From: Sipunculus nudus
Taxonomy: Eukaryota; Annelida; Sipuncula; Golfingiida; Sipunculidae
Length of the DNA stretch: 64,000 nucleotides
Reading direction: 5' to 3'
NCBI GenBank assembly: GCA_026874595.1
Contig: CM049312.1
Span: 65,940,929-66,004,928, forward strand
Within the stretch, counting starts at the first letter, position 1. The number at the start of each line of letters is the position of its first letter. The position numbers and the translations under genes are program-made. Shown in pieces: positions 33,517 through 46,090 of this stretch. The notes below the pieces were generated by a model. It saw nothing but the letters and a program-made list of their open reading frames with translations. It made no database searches and was not told the origin of the DNA.

Positions 33517-35569
33517 CTGGAATGAATCAAATACAAGTTAAGATTTATTTATTTATACCCGATGCTTATTATAAATGAACAAGAAGACTGTTAAATGGTC
33601 AATGAATAAGTCAAATGTGACAGGGTAGCCTTTGGCTCATAAATCTTTTAAAGCAAACAGAACATGGTTTCGTGATAAGGGCAGGTCTTCTGGTTATGTT
33701 ACAAGCCTCAGGGATGTGTAATAACAAGTGAGTAGTATTTTTACCGCCATCAACTTATTGTTACTATAACCTGAAGAAGCAGGTACTAATATTATGTGTA
33801 AAAAAGGTTTAGCAATATTCATAAAAGTATTTGAAAATCGAAATATGTATATTCCTATAGTTATGTTTTATTTGTATTGTCCCTAGCCACCACGCAAGCA
33901 TCTTTCCGTCCCATAGTGAACCTAATATAATTCCATGGTAGCCGATGGGATGTCTAGCCACAGTTAAGTCTTTTGACTTTTAACACATTGTCATCAATGA
34001 CCTATTGTCACAAGTGACTTTAAACTCGACTCTTGAGAACGTGAATCGTGTAGGTAATATTTACTTCTGTAGGCTCCATTCGATGCTTATAGAATAAACG
34101 TAACTGCTACTGCCCACGGTATCTAGTCCATATGTTACACACCCTGTGAACAGGTGCCCTAAGCACTAAGCCCAGTCTTACATGGAATAACCGATGCTGT
34201 CTGATATCCATTCGTCGAAACATAAAATAAACTGAAATCCGTTTAAGAAGAAGAAACAATTTAAATATAAAGTATGTGTTTCCAATGGACTGAAACTCGA
34301 GTTATAATAACTGATGCGAGTCACTTTCCATGGCTCGGTTGGTAGCGCTCAGTAGTCTGTAGGGGTGGAGGATCGGAATAACCTCCTCTTTAGACTTGAA
34401 ACCACAACCCACTTTCCTAGCAACGCTCGCAATCGAACCAAGGTGGCAGCGGATAGTACCTTGCGTATTAACACTCGACTCCCCATGAACCATACACATT
34501 TAAGCAAATATTTATCCATGATTCTTAATTTTTCTTTCGAAACACCATGAAAAGATATATAATAACGAGCACAGGATTATTAATTAAATGACTTGTAATT
34601 TATTTTACCTCTATTCAAAAATTTTAACTTATTAAAAAATCAACACTACTACTACCACCAATAAAATAAGTTCAACATATTTACCGCTATTGAATTCGCG
34701 AGTAATAGCAAATGTGTGTTAAAATAGTGTGGAGAATAAGGATTAGAGTGCAGTCAGATTATTACTAAACCTAATATAATTGAAATTAATACTGGAATAC
34801 TGCTTTCCCGTAAAAATATATCTCCGCACGTGTATAGAGGCGCCCACTTTAAAGGATGTCCATCCGAGGAACTTTATTATCGCTGGAAATCAGGTTACAA
34901 ACGTCAGTTTGTTTATAATGAACAACTGAAAACCTGTAACCTGTACAACTGTACAGTAAATTGTAACAGAAAATAGGGAGTTCAGGGATATTTTTTTTTC
35001 TATAATATTGAACAATGTTCCCATTTGAGATACATGTGTATATCAGGAACAAAGCTTCAGTAAGCATAAACACTTTGCATGATCACAGAGATATTATATA
35101 GCAAACATGATGAATATTTTACTTCCTTTATGGTATTTACAATGCCTGGACACAGCCTGATTACACTTAAATGATTGCTAAGAGCTGAAATTAAAACAAA
35201 GTCTCTTATCAAATCATAATTAATGCAAGAAAAACTATCAAGGGCCTATTTAACTTAGAAATGAATATATTTTGGAAAAGGGAAAATAAAAAACAAAACC
35301 GATTAACTGCAACTACAAAGGACTAAATTCAGGGTCCCAGGACTGTTTCAGTACTGGATTCTGTATAAATATGCATTTATGTCAAGATACAGTTTACCTC
35401 CGATACAGAAGGGATGTTTTAATTAGATAAATATCCCATAATAGTACTTTAAATATGGGTGTTCACATTTGACCTCAAGATTTTTATTATAATTTATATA
35501 TTTAGACCATCGTTCACTTTACAATGACAGTTTTTGTTTACAGCAGGCCGAAAACTAAAACATTATTAA

Positions 35570-36440
35570 CAAGAGCACCGCATACATGCATAATGCGCAC
35601 GTCGTGTATCTGGTGACCTCTGACCTTATTGAATATGCGTGAATTTTGATGAGAATGTAATTAAGGTGAGAAACTCTATTGTAAATATGTATAATGAGTT
35701 TCATGTGAATCCATACGATTTTTGTAAGTCATCAAGCTACCTTCAAAGTGCGGTGATCTCAGACCTCATTAAATATGCGTGAATTTTGTTGAGAATGTAA
35801 ATCAGGTGAGAAAGACTATTGGTAAATATGTATGAGTTTCATGAAAATCCATTGGATTCTTGGTAAAACACCAAGGTGCCTCCCAGTGCGGTGACCTCTG
35901 ACCTCATTAAATATGGATGGATTTCGCTGGAATTCGAGCTTAGACGAGATATTTTATTAATAAATATTTCTAATGAATTTTACAAAATCCTTCTTATTCT
36001 TCGTAAGTTATCGAGGCGACACCACAAAGTAGCCGAGTGACCCGTGAACCTATTAAATTTGCCTTGACGTTGCCAATAATCGAACTTGGACGAGATAATC
36101 TGTTGATAAGTATTTATGGTGGGTTTCGCGAAAATCCATCAAAGCCCCGGTAAGTTATCGCGGCGACACTTAAAGTTAACGGACGGTTGATGGGTATACC
36201 ATAATACTCCCGTCATATGACAGGCATATAAAAACGGAATGCTTTGTATATTTATTGGCCGAGAAATATTTATGTAAAGTTAATCTAAAATAAATAAACT
36301 GATAAAAATATTACAACCTATTTAAAACCACCCGGACGTTAAAAATCTTAATTTTTGTACCCTACGTCTGTGCAAACAGACAGACAACATACGACAAAAA
36401 TTAGACCATAGACAGACACCGCACTATGTCTATAGAAAGC
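35570..36440 (+). repeat. ~130-bp degenerate tandem repeats with GTGACCTCTGACC
   Basis: Four or so units share TGACCTCATTAAATATGCGTG, TGAGAATGTAA and GTTTCATGAAAATCCAT, with GTAAGTxATC between them. An ACAGACAG-rich tract near 36380 follows. The start AACAAGAGCACCGCATACAT may be the element 5' end. Confidence 0.6.
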
Positions 36441-36496
36441 AAGTGACCTAATAAACCTCCGATGGCAGCGCTGGATGATACACATAGCGAAAGCTT

Positions 36497-36498
36497 AG

Positions 36499-36547
<49 letters not shown>
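36497..36547. repeat. (TA)n microsatellite
   Basis: A pure TA run within an intron. Confidence 0.95.
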
Positions 36548-36550
<3 letters not shown>

Positions 36551-36854
36551 CTATTCAAAATATCATCAAAATTAATACAGCCTCCCCAGTTATTCGGAAG
36601 TATCCTTCAAAGTGGCTGGTAGGAATGATTGGGGATATGCAAGGCGTTTATTGGTTCCAGTTTATGACTGCTATTTCTGGTCCGTGTAAGTGCAGAAGCC
36701 ATTATATTTTATTTTGAGATGGTTTATTATTTATTTAATTGTACTTTGGAAATGGACAGACGCTTCTCTTGCATAACACATTTATGTAGTAATATGGCTA
36801 AGATGGAGGAAACATTAATAATCTGCATTAATCAAATAAAAAAATAGAACTTAC

Positions 36855-36960
36855 CAAGGAAGTCCAAGTAGCATAAGAGAAGAACTACTCTTTTCCAAAA
36901 CTCCTTTTACCGTGTTGAGATCAGTGATAGTAAAACGGATCGTCCCCTCAGAGTAGGCAA
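36855..36960 (-). CDS. TRIM-MATH gene, first MATH exon
   Basis: The 106-nt exon lies between acceptor CTGTTTTACAG and donor CTTG/GTAAGT. It continues the frame from phase 1 and reads YSEGTIRFTITDLNTVKG, then SSSSLMLLGLPW. The pattern of xTIRFTIxxL and GLPW at this distance is that of the start of a MATH (TRAF-like) domain such as that of USP7. It ends in phase 2. Confidence 0.75.
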
Positions 36961-38254
36961 CTGTAAAACAGCCATTTTATGTCTTTAGCAAGTTGTGATG
37001 TTAACATTGCGATTTTCTGAAATGCATGACCTGTACCATGTTGGCCGAAAATGCACTACGAAGGTGATATGATTTTAGAATTCTTTGTTTGGCAGTTTTC
37101 TTCAAATGTCGTATGGCTAGTTAACGCACATCATTGTCAATCCGAAGCCATGTTTCAGTACCAATCCCTAAGATGACTGATATTTCTTATTCTCCTACCA
37201 AACTATGTCTAATTAAAGGAGGATATCATCATAATTAAGTGATCAAATTTACAATATATTATAAATCTGCTAAAAAATGACATGACTGCTATTTATCAGT
37301 CTCGTATTTACTATGAGGCTCATGAAAAACAATTATGATATTGCAACTGGTGGCACCAATCCTCTTTGATCTTCAATTTGACCAGATTTTAATGAGTATT
37401 GAGAAATTGTATAAAGGTTTACTTTCCCCTGTTTTCCCTATTCATATTTAATACATGTAGTAACATTACTTCAAGACCTTCGTTCGCCTGATAATATCGC
37501 CTGGCGTTTCATGATGGCGAGGGAATTATAAAAATAAACTCAAATGTAGGAGTGTATAAATAATGGTTCGACACCTTGATCAGTTGCCTGAGACAAAATC
37601 AAACTTTGACTAAAAAAAACTATTAGAAAATGTGTAGCGCCACTGGTATCATGTAATTGTTACAGGAATTCGAGATAAAGTGAATTTTAAGGTAATTAGT
37701 GCATTATTTATCGAGAAATATAAGCTTTGTTATGACTGCCACTCAAAACTGAACGCTTAAAGGAAAAGGTCACATTCTGGCCAGGTTAGTTTAACCTGCT
37801 TCACCTGATTTTATAAAACCTTGATTGGCCACCAAAAACGTTTGTCAAACGTATAATTTAATGTGGAACAAGTAAGTTCAGGGTTAAAACGGCCATATGG
37901 ATGTTAGTTGTCACTCATTAAATCAGGTTAATCCGGCGCAAAAAAAAAGATAACACATTACGGATGGTGTCTCTTATTTTATGTAACGGATTAAGCTTTC
38001 TAAGATGAATATAATATCATATTCCAAGTCGATACATTAAATAGTTACTAGGAAACTGTAGCTTGTGTAAAATTTTAATCAAAATGGAACTGAATTTATT
38101 CAAGTATAACAATTCATAGTGGCATTTTATAAAGAGTTGCTTTGGTAAATCTTGTCAAAATTGCTTGAGATCACATGGTAATGTTTGAAGAACAGCATTA
38201 TAACAACTTTTTTTTTTTAAATTTTGTGTTGCCAGATGAATATTAAAATATATC

Positions 38255-38405
38255 TAAATGTGACCTAAATTCGGGTTTTCAAGGAGATGGTTCACGGACC
38301 TGTTTGGATAAACAAGCCCTTCTACATTCCGCGGTTACGATGCCCTGTTAACGGACTGTCACAGGGCAAGACGACTGACAAAGACCCATTGCTATATACA
38401 TGACT
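38255..38405 (+). mobile_element. Fragment of a family-A 3' end
   Basis: TGACCTAAATTCGGGTTTTC, GGTTACGATGCCCTGTTAAC and GACAAAGACCCATTGCTATA follow the order of the 3' end of the elements at 2590-5013 and 23804-26285. The terminal motif itself is lost. Confidence 0.6.
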
Positions 38406-38577
38406 GATATATTTTAAGAGTCTGCAAACAACCGAATTTTCAATTTAATTTTGTTTATCTCGTGCATATAGCAATTACTGAAATATTCAAATATTGGGAA
38501 AATAAGATAAAAAATGTAAGATAACTTCTGCATGTTCCCTGATTGGTCTTAAGAGACACTCGCTTGTTGAAAATTAC

Positions 38578-38616
38578 CTTTGACTTCTGTTTGGTCTTCG
38601 ATCATTTCCTTTACTT
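38578..38616 (-). CDS. TRIM-MATH gene, small linker exon
   Basis: The 39-nt exon lies between acceptor TACATTTTAG and donor AAAG/GTAATT. It encodes VKEMIEDQTEVK, an acidic helical piece. It accepts the phase-1 end of the exon at 39865 and itself ends in phase 1, so skipping or inclusion keeps the frame. It is short, so the call rests on the matching splice sites and phase. Confidence 0.5.
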
Positions 38617-39864
38617 CTAAAATGTACAAAGTAATTTATTACAATAACATGAGCTCAATGACGCATTTTGTAATTTCAAGATGCAATTAATGTGTTTTCA
38701 ATTTAAAGGAATTAATACAAAGAACCTGGGCAGTTAAGAAGAAGGGGCAACTAATGCTACCATGATACTTAACTGTACCTGGGTACTAGGAATTAATCAT
38801 TTTTCATAATGCCTGAAAAATTATGGTTGACGCCTTAGAACCTGTGCATATTAGTTTTTAAGTTCTAAGATGACTGTTTCCGCCACCCTTGCGACAGCAA
38901 CTTTCTTTTCATGTATACACTATTCTTTTTATGTTTCTCGAAGCAACTTGTATTACAGCTACAAATATGACATACTCTAGTCAGGAATATTAGCTGAAGA
39001 TCAAATCGAAATCTTGGTACATGGAAGCTTATCGGATGTAGAGTCACGGCCTCCATGAAGCTTCACCTGAGCCCTCTTGTGCTTAATTTTGCTCCAAATG
39101 CAACGCTTAGATAAAAGAGTTAATCAAACCATATTCAAGTAAAGAGTAATAGTTTAAATTACAGAGACAAACCAGGGGAATGGTGCATGGACAGAAGAAA
39201 ATAAACTTATACATAGAGCGCATGCATCATTTCTCTGACGTTGTGAGGTAAAGCTGTTTTCCGCTGAAATACCCTCTTGTGGTATTCTTATGATGTTTTA
39301 TTAGTTGCATCACATGTCCCAATAGGCTAACATTTATATAAACAATTCTTCCCACATTCCATTCTTAAACCTTACGAGGTGAAGATACCATGTTACCAAT
39401 ATTACCCGGGAAGGTAATAAATAGATTTAGATGAAAGTTTTTGGTGGGTTAGAGTAAAGTTACTTTAGTCTGTATTTCTACCCGAAATGATCCACATTGT
39501 TCCTATAAATGCTGTAATATGTGAGATAAATATCAATCACGTCATCAAAATGTTATATAAAACGAAATTTTGTTTGATGTTACAGACAAGGCCACAATAA
39601 ATATTTGAAAATTTATGAAGGAAAATGTTCTTGAACACATTAACTCTACTAATACATTTGGCACAATGTGTAACCTAACGGGGCCTGGGGTCACGCATAA
39701 ACGTGAAAGTGCTTTACTTTAAATCATGAAGCTGTACCTGAAATTTCAGTGCAATTAAAGACAAGATATATATTATGCTGAAGATATGCTTATAATCTGT
39801 GTGTTTGCTATTGTCTTTTCCCGGACCATGATTTGTCACAGCTAACAGGGAATGGATTAAATAC
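38617..39864. other. Intron of the TRIM-MATH gene
   Basis: No repeat or exon is recognised; the minus-strand open frame at 38865-39056 lacks splice support. Confidence 0.5.
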
Positions 39865-40891
39865 CTTCAGTGCTCAGTTTTCCCAGCTCCACGACAGGTC
39901 CTGCTGTCAATTTGATATTTAGATTTTGGGGTAAATCGAGTTCATTCAGATCATGCAGCAGGCTTATGCACACCTTTTCGGAATGAACCAGTTTTGTGAT
40001 GTTTTCAAGAATACTAAAAATTGGAGTATCTTCATTTAGAAGGTCTTGAATATGTTGATCGTTGACCTTTTCTCTTACACATTCGATTTTTGAAGCATAC
40101 TCTGTCACCGGTAAAGATAGGTCATTAATTTTCTCAAGTATTTCCTGTTTTTGATGTTCAAGTTTTTTCTTTCTTTTTTTAGTTTCTTCCTCGACCATTT
40201 CCTTTATTTTCTTGATCATCTCTTCTGCTTCTGCTATGGGTGTTGTCTTTTCTTGGCACATATCTCTTATCTCCTTCTCTTTTGCCAATATGCTTTCTTT
40301 TATCTCAGAATATTTAACATTCAGTTTCTGAAACTGATCTTCGTGACCTTTGTGTTTTACAGAAAGAGCACAAATCGAACAGAGGCACTGCGTGCATTTT
40401 ATACAAAAGAGGTCAACTCTCCTGTTGTGGAAACGGCATATATTTTTGTTTTTATCTGTGGACTTTCAGATGTTCACTATCTCGTGATCTACATATTGTG
40501 CAATCGCCTCGTGACGTATCTTGCAATTGATGCAAAAATGTGCACGACAGGTATAACAGAAAACCTCTGCTCGTTTGGATACCTCTTCGTTTTCCCCACA
40601 GGCTTTGCACAAGTCTTCCTGAGGCAGCCTATTAGCTAGCTGATTAATCATAAAGTTGATTGGTAAATCGTTGACCCGACCATCAGAGAGCTGGGTTATT
40701 TTTCTGCACACTGGACACGTTATTTCCTTTATGTATTCATCGCTGCATAAAGCCTCCAAGCAATTCTGACAAAATGTATGGAGACAGCTTAGTCCCCGAG
40801 GCTTTCGATTAACCATTGAAGACAAGCAGATGTGGCATTCCAGCAACTCTCGTCCATATTGTGCTTCAGCTTGTTCATCAACAGTGGCCAT
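39865..40891 (-). CDS. TRIM-type protein, exon with RING, B-box 1, B-box 2, coiled coil (carries an in-frame stop)
   Basis: The protein is a likely RING E3 ubiquitin ligase. The ATG at 40891 is preceded by a splice acceptor (CTGACTTTCAG), so a 5' UTR exon lies upstream. RING ligands are C19, C22, C36, H38, C41, C44, C59 and C62. B-box 1 follows (C95, C98, C112, C115, C120, C123, H127, H136). At codon 142 a TGA (40466-40468) stands where the same frame continues for 200 more codons with B-box 2 (C152, H155, C163, C166, C171, C174, H180, H183) and a charged coiled coil rich in KEKEIRDM-type heptads. A single change from TGG would explain the TGA. The exon ends with donor GAAG/GTATTT at 39865, phase 1. 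The open frame on the plus strand at 40151-40639 is a shadow. Downstream exons add a MATH domain, the arrangement known from TRIM37. Orthology is not claimed. Confidence 0.85.
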
Positions 40892-41350
40892 TCTGAAAGT
40901 CAGGAAACAATTATTAATTTTTCTGTGCTTACAAGGTTAATTTTTTTTTCCTTATATAAATAATAAACAAGATGAATGATTTGGTCTTATACAGTTTAAG
41001 GTCAGGCTCATCCAACTGTACACATTGGTTCCTTCTCTTTCGTGTTTGTTAATTCTCCAATCATTTCCCGGCTTTCTGGAGAACATACGGTCAAAGTATC
41101 CTTCCCTACAACCTAGTGACACTTTGTATCAACAGCGGAATGTTTGGGTTCTATATAGTGCTTATCTCCAACGACAAAAGTGAAGAATCAGCTATTTTTT
41201 AAGGCTTGGTGCCTGTTTGAGTTTATTACTGTCGGGCAAGATCAGATATAACAAAAAAAAGATCATCATACAAAGCAAATGTCGTAGGAATTAACAAAGT
41301 TTAACTTGTCCTATCTGCCTTGTTGTCCATAACAGTGTAACTTTTAAATA

Positions 41351-42684
41351 AGGCCTAAAAAAAGTCTTTGTTTCCGATTACATGCCAGAGAAAAATAGGG
41401 TAGGTAGGTCGGGAAATTTTTTTTTTTAATTTTTTTATCCAGTTGATGGGACATATTTTCAGAATAAAATGGTAAATAGAATTATTTATATGCATATCTG
41501 TGCCCATCCGTGTTCAGAATGATCAAATATTGACCGATTAGAACCATTTTCTCTTGGAGAAATAGGTGTTTGTTCAATCTCTTATAAGAAGTGAAGCGAA
41601 GTAATTTTCAAGGAATGATCAGTTGGTCGCTGACAAATAATAAAAGTTGGGCGCTCAGGCAGGTTTACCTTCTTAGGCTAACATGAGCGGCCGGCCATTC
41701 ATTCGCCTTCAGAAATTGCGAAATGACACTGTTGAGCTATGATGTAGTACGCACGCATTAAGTCGGGGGAAATAAATTCAAAGTGATCATACCATCGGTA
41801 TATTTGTTGAAAATAAGAAATGTACATCGGCAATCCGCCGGTGTCAAATCTGACATCGCAGTAATGAATATGCTCATATCATTTACCGCCGTTATATATA
41901 TATAAAAAAAAATATCGCCGAAAATGAATGATCACCCTGTGTTACCGCCAAATTTGCGTTTAACTTTTCGTTAAATGACCGGCCAACGTTCATTAAATCG
42001 TTCGTTTTTACTCCTGCCAGCGCCCAAGCGCAGGTTCAGGTGATCATTGACAGAAAAAATACGGGTACATGCATATGTACCCGAATAGGTAACCACGGTT
42101 ACATGCAGTGACGAAACGTCATGTCATCTCATTTGCATAGCCTAAGACAGCACTCACTTCCGAATATTGCCGACTAGCGACCGTGCATACAAGCGGGCCA
42201 TTAATGAGGCCTTACGGAAGATGCAAATTTTCGGGGCTTAGGGCAAATTTGAACGATCTCGAATCAGTTCTCAGACGGGTCACGGCTATCAGACATTCGC
42301 GGAGGAGGCTAATTTCATAGCTTGAAAGAAGCTGCTTATTTCTCCAGTGGAACACTTTTGATATTTATCTGCTTCCTATAAATTAAAAAAAGTTGTTGCG
42401 CAGAACTACGTTCTAAGCTGACGAACCCACCTATTAAATAAACCGTCCACACGCCGTTTTCGCGGGTATATTTGAACTGTCAGTGACGATCTCAGAATAT
42501 CGTAATTTGCATCTGTATGACAGATTAGAGTTGTCGACATTAAGTTGTACTTCACCTAAAAAATCCACGCGCAAACCTCGATTTTTACTGGTTTTGCAAT
42601 CAGAATCCAAATAAAAATTTTAGGGTCGTACAGTAAATCTAGGGTCGGTCGGGTAACCGGAAACAAAGATTTTTTTTTACGCCT
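41351..42684. mobile_element. 1.3-kb inverted-repeat element upstream of the TRIM gene
   Basis: The left end AGGCCTAAAAAAAGTCTTTG continues to TTTCCGATTAC. The right end is GTAACCGGAAACAAAG followed by a T run and ACGCCT, its inverted copy over ~31 bp. AAATA flanks both sides (41346-41350, 42685-42689). The inside has no coding region. It lies 460 bp upstream of the TRIM start codon, within the likely promoter or 5' UTR intron. Confidence 0.65.
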
Positions 42685-43201
42685 AAATAGCTCCTGTAAA
42701 TTCTAGTGACTGAAAGATTGTCATCGAGAAGTGAGAAACACACGTATAATGGTTATTAGTTCATAGCTTTATGCATGACCAAATTAACTGTGATCAAGGA
42801 TGAAAATTGATCAGACAACATGTTTATTATAATAGCACACCGTTTTGTTCACATCAAAATAAATGACTCGTGCATCAGAATCCGCCAAGTCAACCGGTAA
42901 CACTTGTGGGATAATGGGAGAAATACAATCATTGGTGTATGGAACTGTGGAAAAGCAAATTTCAACTATTTTTTTACAAAATCTGATCAATATATATTTG
43001 TTTCCTGCTTTCATATTATGTGATTGTTGAATGAAGCATGTAGCAAAATTGGGGCGCCGGGGTAGTTAGGGCCAGGAGGTCACTCAGATCAGTCCTGATG
43101 AGCATCGGCAATCTTGGCTGTAACGACTGTGAATCATGCTTACACGGCGACATCGAATCTGATAATTCAGGGATCAAAAGTTCATCAGTCCTTGTGCCAT
43201 T

Positions 43202-45325
43202 TTAGCTCAGCTGACTGTAAGTCAACTGAACTATAGTGATCGGTCAGCGTCCGTCGTCCGTCCGTCTGTTTGTCTGTCCGTCTGTAAGGCTGGCATGTTT
43301 TGACACTGTTGGATTTAGAAACCTGTGACTGAATATCCAAGGAGATCAATAAACATATCTCCTTGGAAGCCTGAGTTTAGGTAACTGTACCCCATATCCT
43401 CTGAGATAGGGCCCTGAAAGTACCTCCTAGAATAATTAAAGTTTGATTCAAACCTCCAGTATTTTGATAATAAATGTATAGACTGGTCTGAATCTTGCCT
43501 TGAGTAGGGTTGTCAGTTCCCGAAATCTAGTGGCGTCGATTGCATTTTTTCTAATTTTTTATAAACCGTCAAATGACAGCAATCATATCACTTTTTCAAC
43601 TGCGGTTTCACCTAGTATCCCGAAACCTGGGGTGTTCATTATGACTGGTATCTTTGTTTCCCGAAGGCTGATGGCGCCACCTGTATTTTTTTTTTCTTTT
43701 TTTTTACATGTAGTGTACTAAAATCGGGTGTGTTATTCGGGTCCCGCTTGAATAAACGCATGTCCTATAGTAATCATCCTTTCTCTATGCCCGTCAAATT
43801 TGTTTCCTGGTGAAAACTCCAGTTTGGAATGACTAATCGATATCAAACTTGAATTATATATGGCTGACCTCTAAAACAAGAACTGTCAATTTTTTGGGGG
43901 GTCTAAAGGTCAAAGCTGAAGGTCACAGGACCCACCTGTTTAGAAAGAATGTGAATATATTTTAAGTCAAGGTTTTCATCCCAAACCTTGAATCAAACAC
44001 AAATAGGTGATCTGCAAATAGGAAATGGAACTGATTGAAGGTCAAAGTTCAAGGTCACAGTGGCCATCTTTCCACATAATTATTTCTAAATGATAACTCC
44101 AATTTGGATAAATATATTGGATTCAAACTCGATTTATATATGGCCCACTAATAAGGTAAGAACCCTTTTTATTTTGATGTCATGAGGTTAAAGGTAAAGG
44201 TCACAGAGGTCATCTTTCCACTTATTTGTTTCCATATGATAACTACAGGTTGGATTAAAATACTGGTGTCAAATATATATATAGCCCACCACTTAAGTAA
44301 GAACCGTTTTGATTTTAGGGTCATGAGGTCAAAGGTCAAGGTCACTTGATCAACCTCTTTAAAAAGAGTGTTCATGAGTGTTAAGCCAAACTTTTCTTCC
44401 AAAACCTTCAAAATTCCACATATTGCTCACCTGCCAAAAGTGGAAGAGACTTACGGATTTTGGGGTCACAAGTTCAAGGATCAAGGTTACAGGGAACATC
44501 TGTCCACATATTTCTCTCAAATACAGCTCAAGTTTGGATTGACAAATGGATATCAAACTTTACTTATTTGGCCAATTACTAAAGTAAGAACCCCTTTAAT
44601 TTTGGGGTCATGATGTCAAAGTCACAAAATCCACGTTTTTAAAACGGTCATGGCTGCATTTTAAGCTAAACTTTTCATCCCGAACCTTCCATCTTCCACA
44701 TGTGGCTCACCTGCCAAAAATGGAAAAATCCAGTTTCATGTTGGGGTCAGAAGCTCAAAGGTCAAGGTCACAGGGCCCATTCAATCTAAAATTAGTTAAC
44801 GGATGATAACCCTAGTTTGGGTAGCCAGATTGGCTTCAAACCTGTTGTTTTTTAAATGTATCCTTTCATATAACACTCAGGCCCATTGTTATTTTTTTTT
44901 CCTTATTGCATCATTAAATGTTTTCAGGCCACAGATTTTATATATTACACAGTGCAGATACAATGTATACCAAAACTGGCTTGTTTCAACTCGCTTTTCA
45001 ATCTTAATTAATGCTTGTTTGAATATGTAATTTTTTTTTTTTAAATTGCAGCAGTTTATTTCAGTTAACAATAATTAAACTGTATTATTATATGCTGTTC
45101 ATTATTCTATAATTTATTATAGGATATATTTATATGCATATATCGGTCACTTAGTTAAAAAACTGAAACTTCAACAAATACAAGTATGTTTTAATAAGAG
45201 GGTACTGCATGCAGTATCTTTCACTAGTCCTTAAAAATGCACAGTCAACACAACAACTAGGAGTCTAGGAGTTTATACAAATATACTCGGGAACAATTTT
45301 ATCTGAGGGCCGTGACCCACAGGTT
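43202..45325 (-). mobile_element. Pearl-like element, GACC type, minus strand
   Basis: On the plus strand its 3' end appears first, as TAGCTCAGCTGACTGTAAGT, followed by a CGTCCGTC-type microsatellite (43249-43290). Its 5' end is GTGACCCACAGGTTCC at 45312-45325. Units with AGGTCAAAGGTCAAGGTCAC lie at 43905-44790. One family-A-type unit (43300-43690) with TGGCGCCACC sits next to the 3' end, so the hybrid plan equals that of the element at 5118-6896. Confidence 0.7.
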
Positions 45326-45934
45326 CCTTGTTTTTTTCTCTATATATTCAATGCCCCAGCTGAGTCTACAGTATTATTATCAACTGGGTCTATTTGGTAA
45401 CAACACTTAATTTCCTAAACTTTCGTGTACAGAGCACGACTAATAATAGTAATATAGCTAGGAGGAGATGTGTTGGGATAACTGTATATTGCAGCTAGAC
45501 CTTAATCAGAGAGTCTGTATTTCCTTAAATCCACTCGGAAGCAGTGTTAAACGATACGTACCTTTCTCTTGTTATATATGCTCGTGTCGCCTGTGTACTT
45601 CGATGTGTTGTGTCCTATGTATTTTCATTCTCCACACGCCAGATCTCGTCTATGAAAGGGGGTCGATTGTCTCAACAGACCTTAGTCCTGTAAAAGTTTG
45701 TTGTATTTTGGCAAAACGAGTTTCCCGGATGTAAACTGGGTCAACCTGACACGGTTATAGGTTATAGGTCCTTCTATACAATAGATCAGCTGTTCACTTG
45801 ACACCTGGTGGAGGGGGTAAACCAGAAAGAAGTATATGTATAAATGGATTCAATGTCCTATATTCAATATGTTTATTTAGCACAGGTGCCACATGGTGTG
45901 TGCGACCTGAATGTGCCCCACGCGGGATGCATGT
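45326..45934. other. Unannotated stretch
   Basis: Nothing is recognised. Open frames at 45468-45734 and 45794-46088 have no family resemblance; the latter runs through a MITE. Confidence 0.4.
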
Positions 45935-45946
45935 GTTCAACATATA

Positions 45947-46090
45947 CGTCAAGGAAATCCATAGCGTATTCGACTTTCGAGGTTCGAGTTTCAGATTCAG
46001 AATACTCCCCCATTGCTCCAAAAGCCTCTATCTTTTTTGCCCTCTAATCTCGAACCTCGAATGTCGAATACCCTATGAATTTCCTTGACG
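45947..46090. mobile_element. Fold-back MITE with an 11-bp target duplication
   Basis: The left arm starts CGTCAAGGAAATCCATAGCG and ends with TTTCGAGGTTCGAG. The right arm is its inverted copy over ~44 bp with about five mismatches. TTCAACATATA is repeated exactly on both sides (45936-45946, 46091-46101). A 9-11 bp duplication is usual for Mutator-like elements, so that superfamily is the best guess. Confidence 0.8.

Larger units (their letters stand above)
33517..36854. other. Intron of the TRIM-MATH gene with a repeat island
   Basis: No exon is recognised. It holds a possible degenerate tRNA-like patch (34320-34385), a repeat element (35570-36440) and a (TA)n tract (36497-36547). Confidence 0.5.

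Noticed and set aside
34320-34450. Possible tRNA (TGGCTCGGTTGGTAGCGC resembles an A box)
   Set aside because: No B box at tRNA spacing and no cloverleaf stems; at most a decayed SINE head.
40151-40639. Plus-strand open frame of 162 codons, hydrophobic
   Set aside because: Antisense shadow of the TRIM coiled coil and B-box; poly-lysine and glutamate codons read as phenylalanine and leucine.
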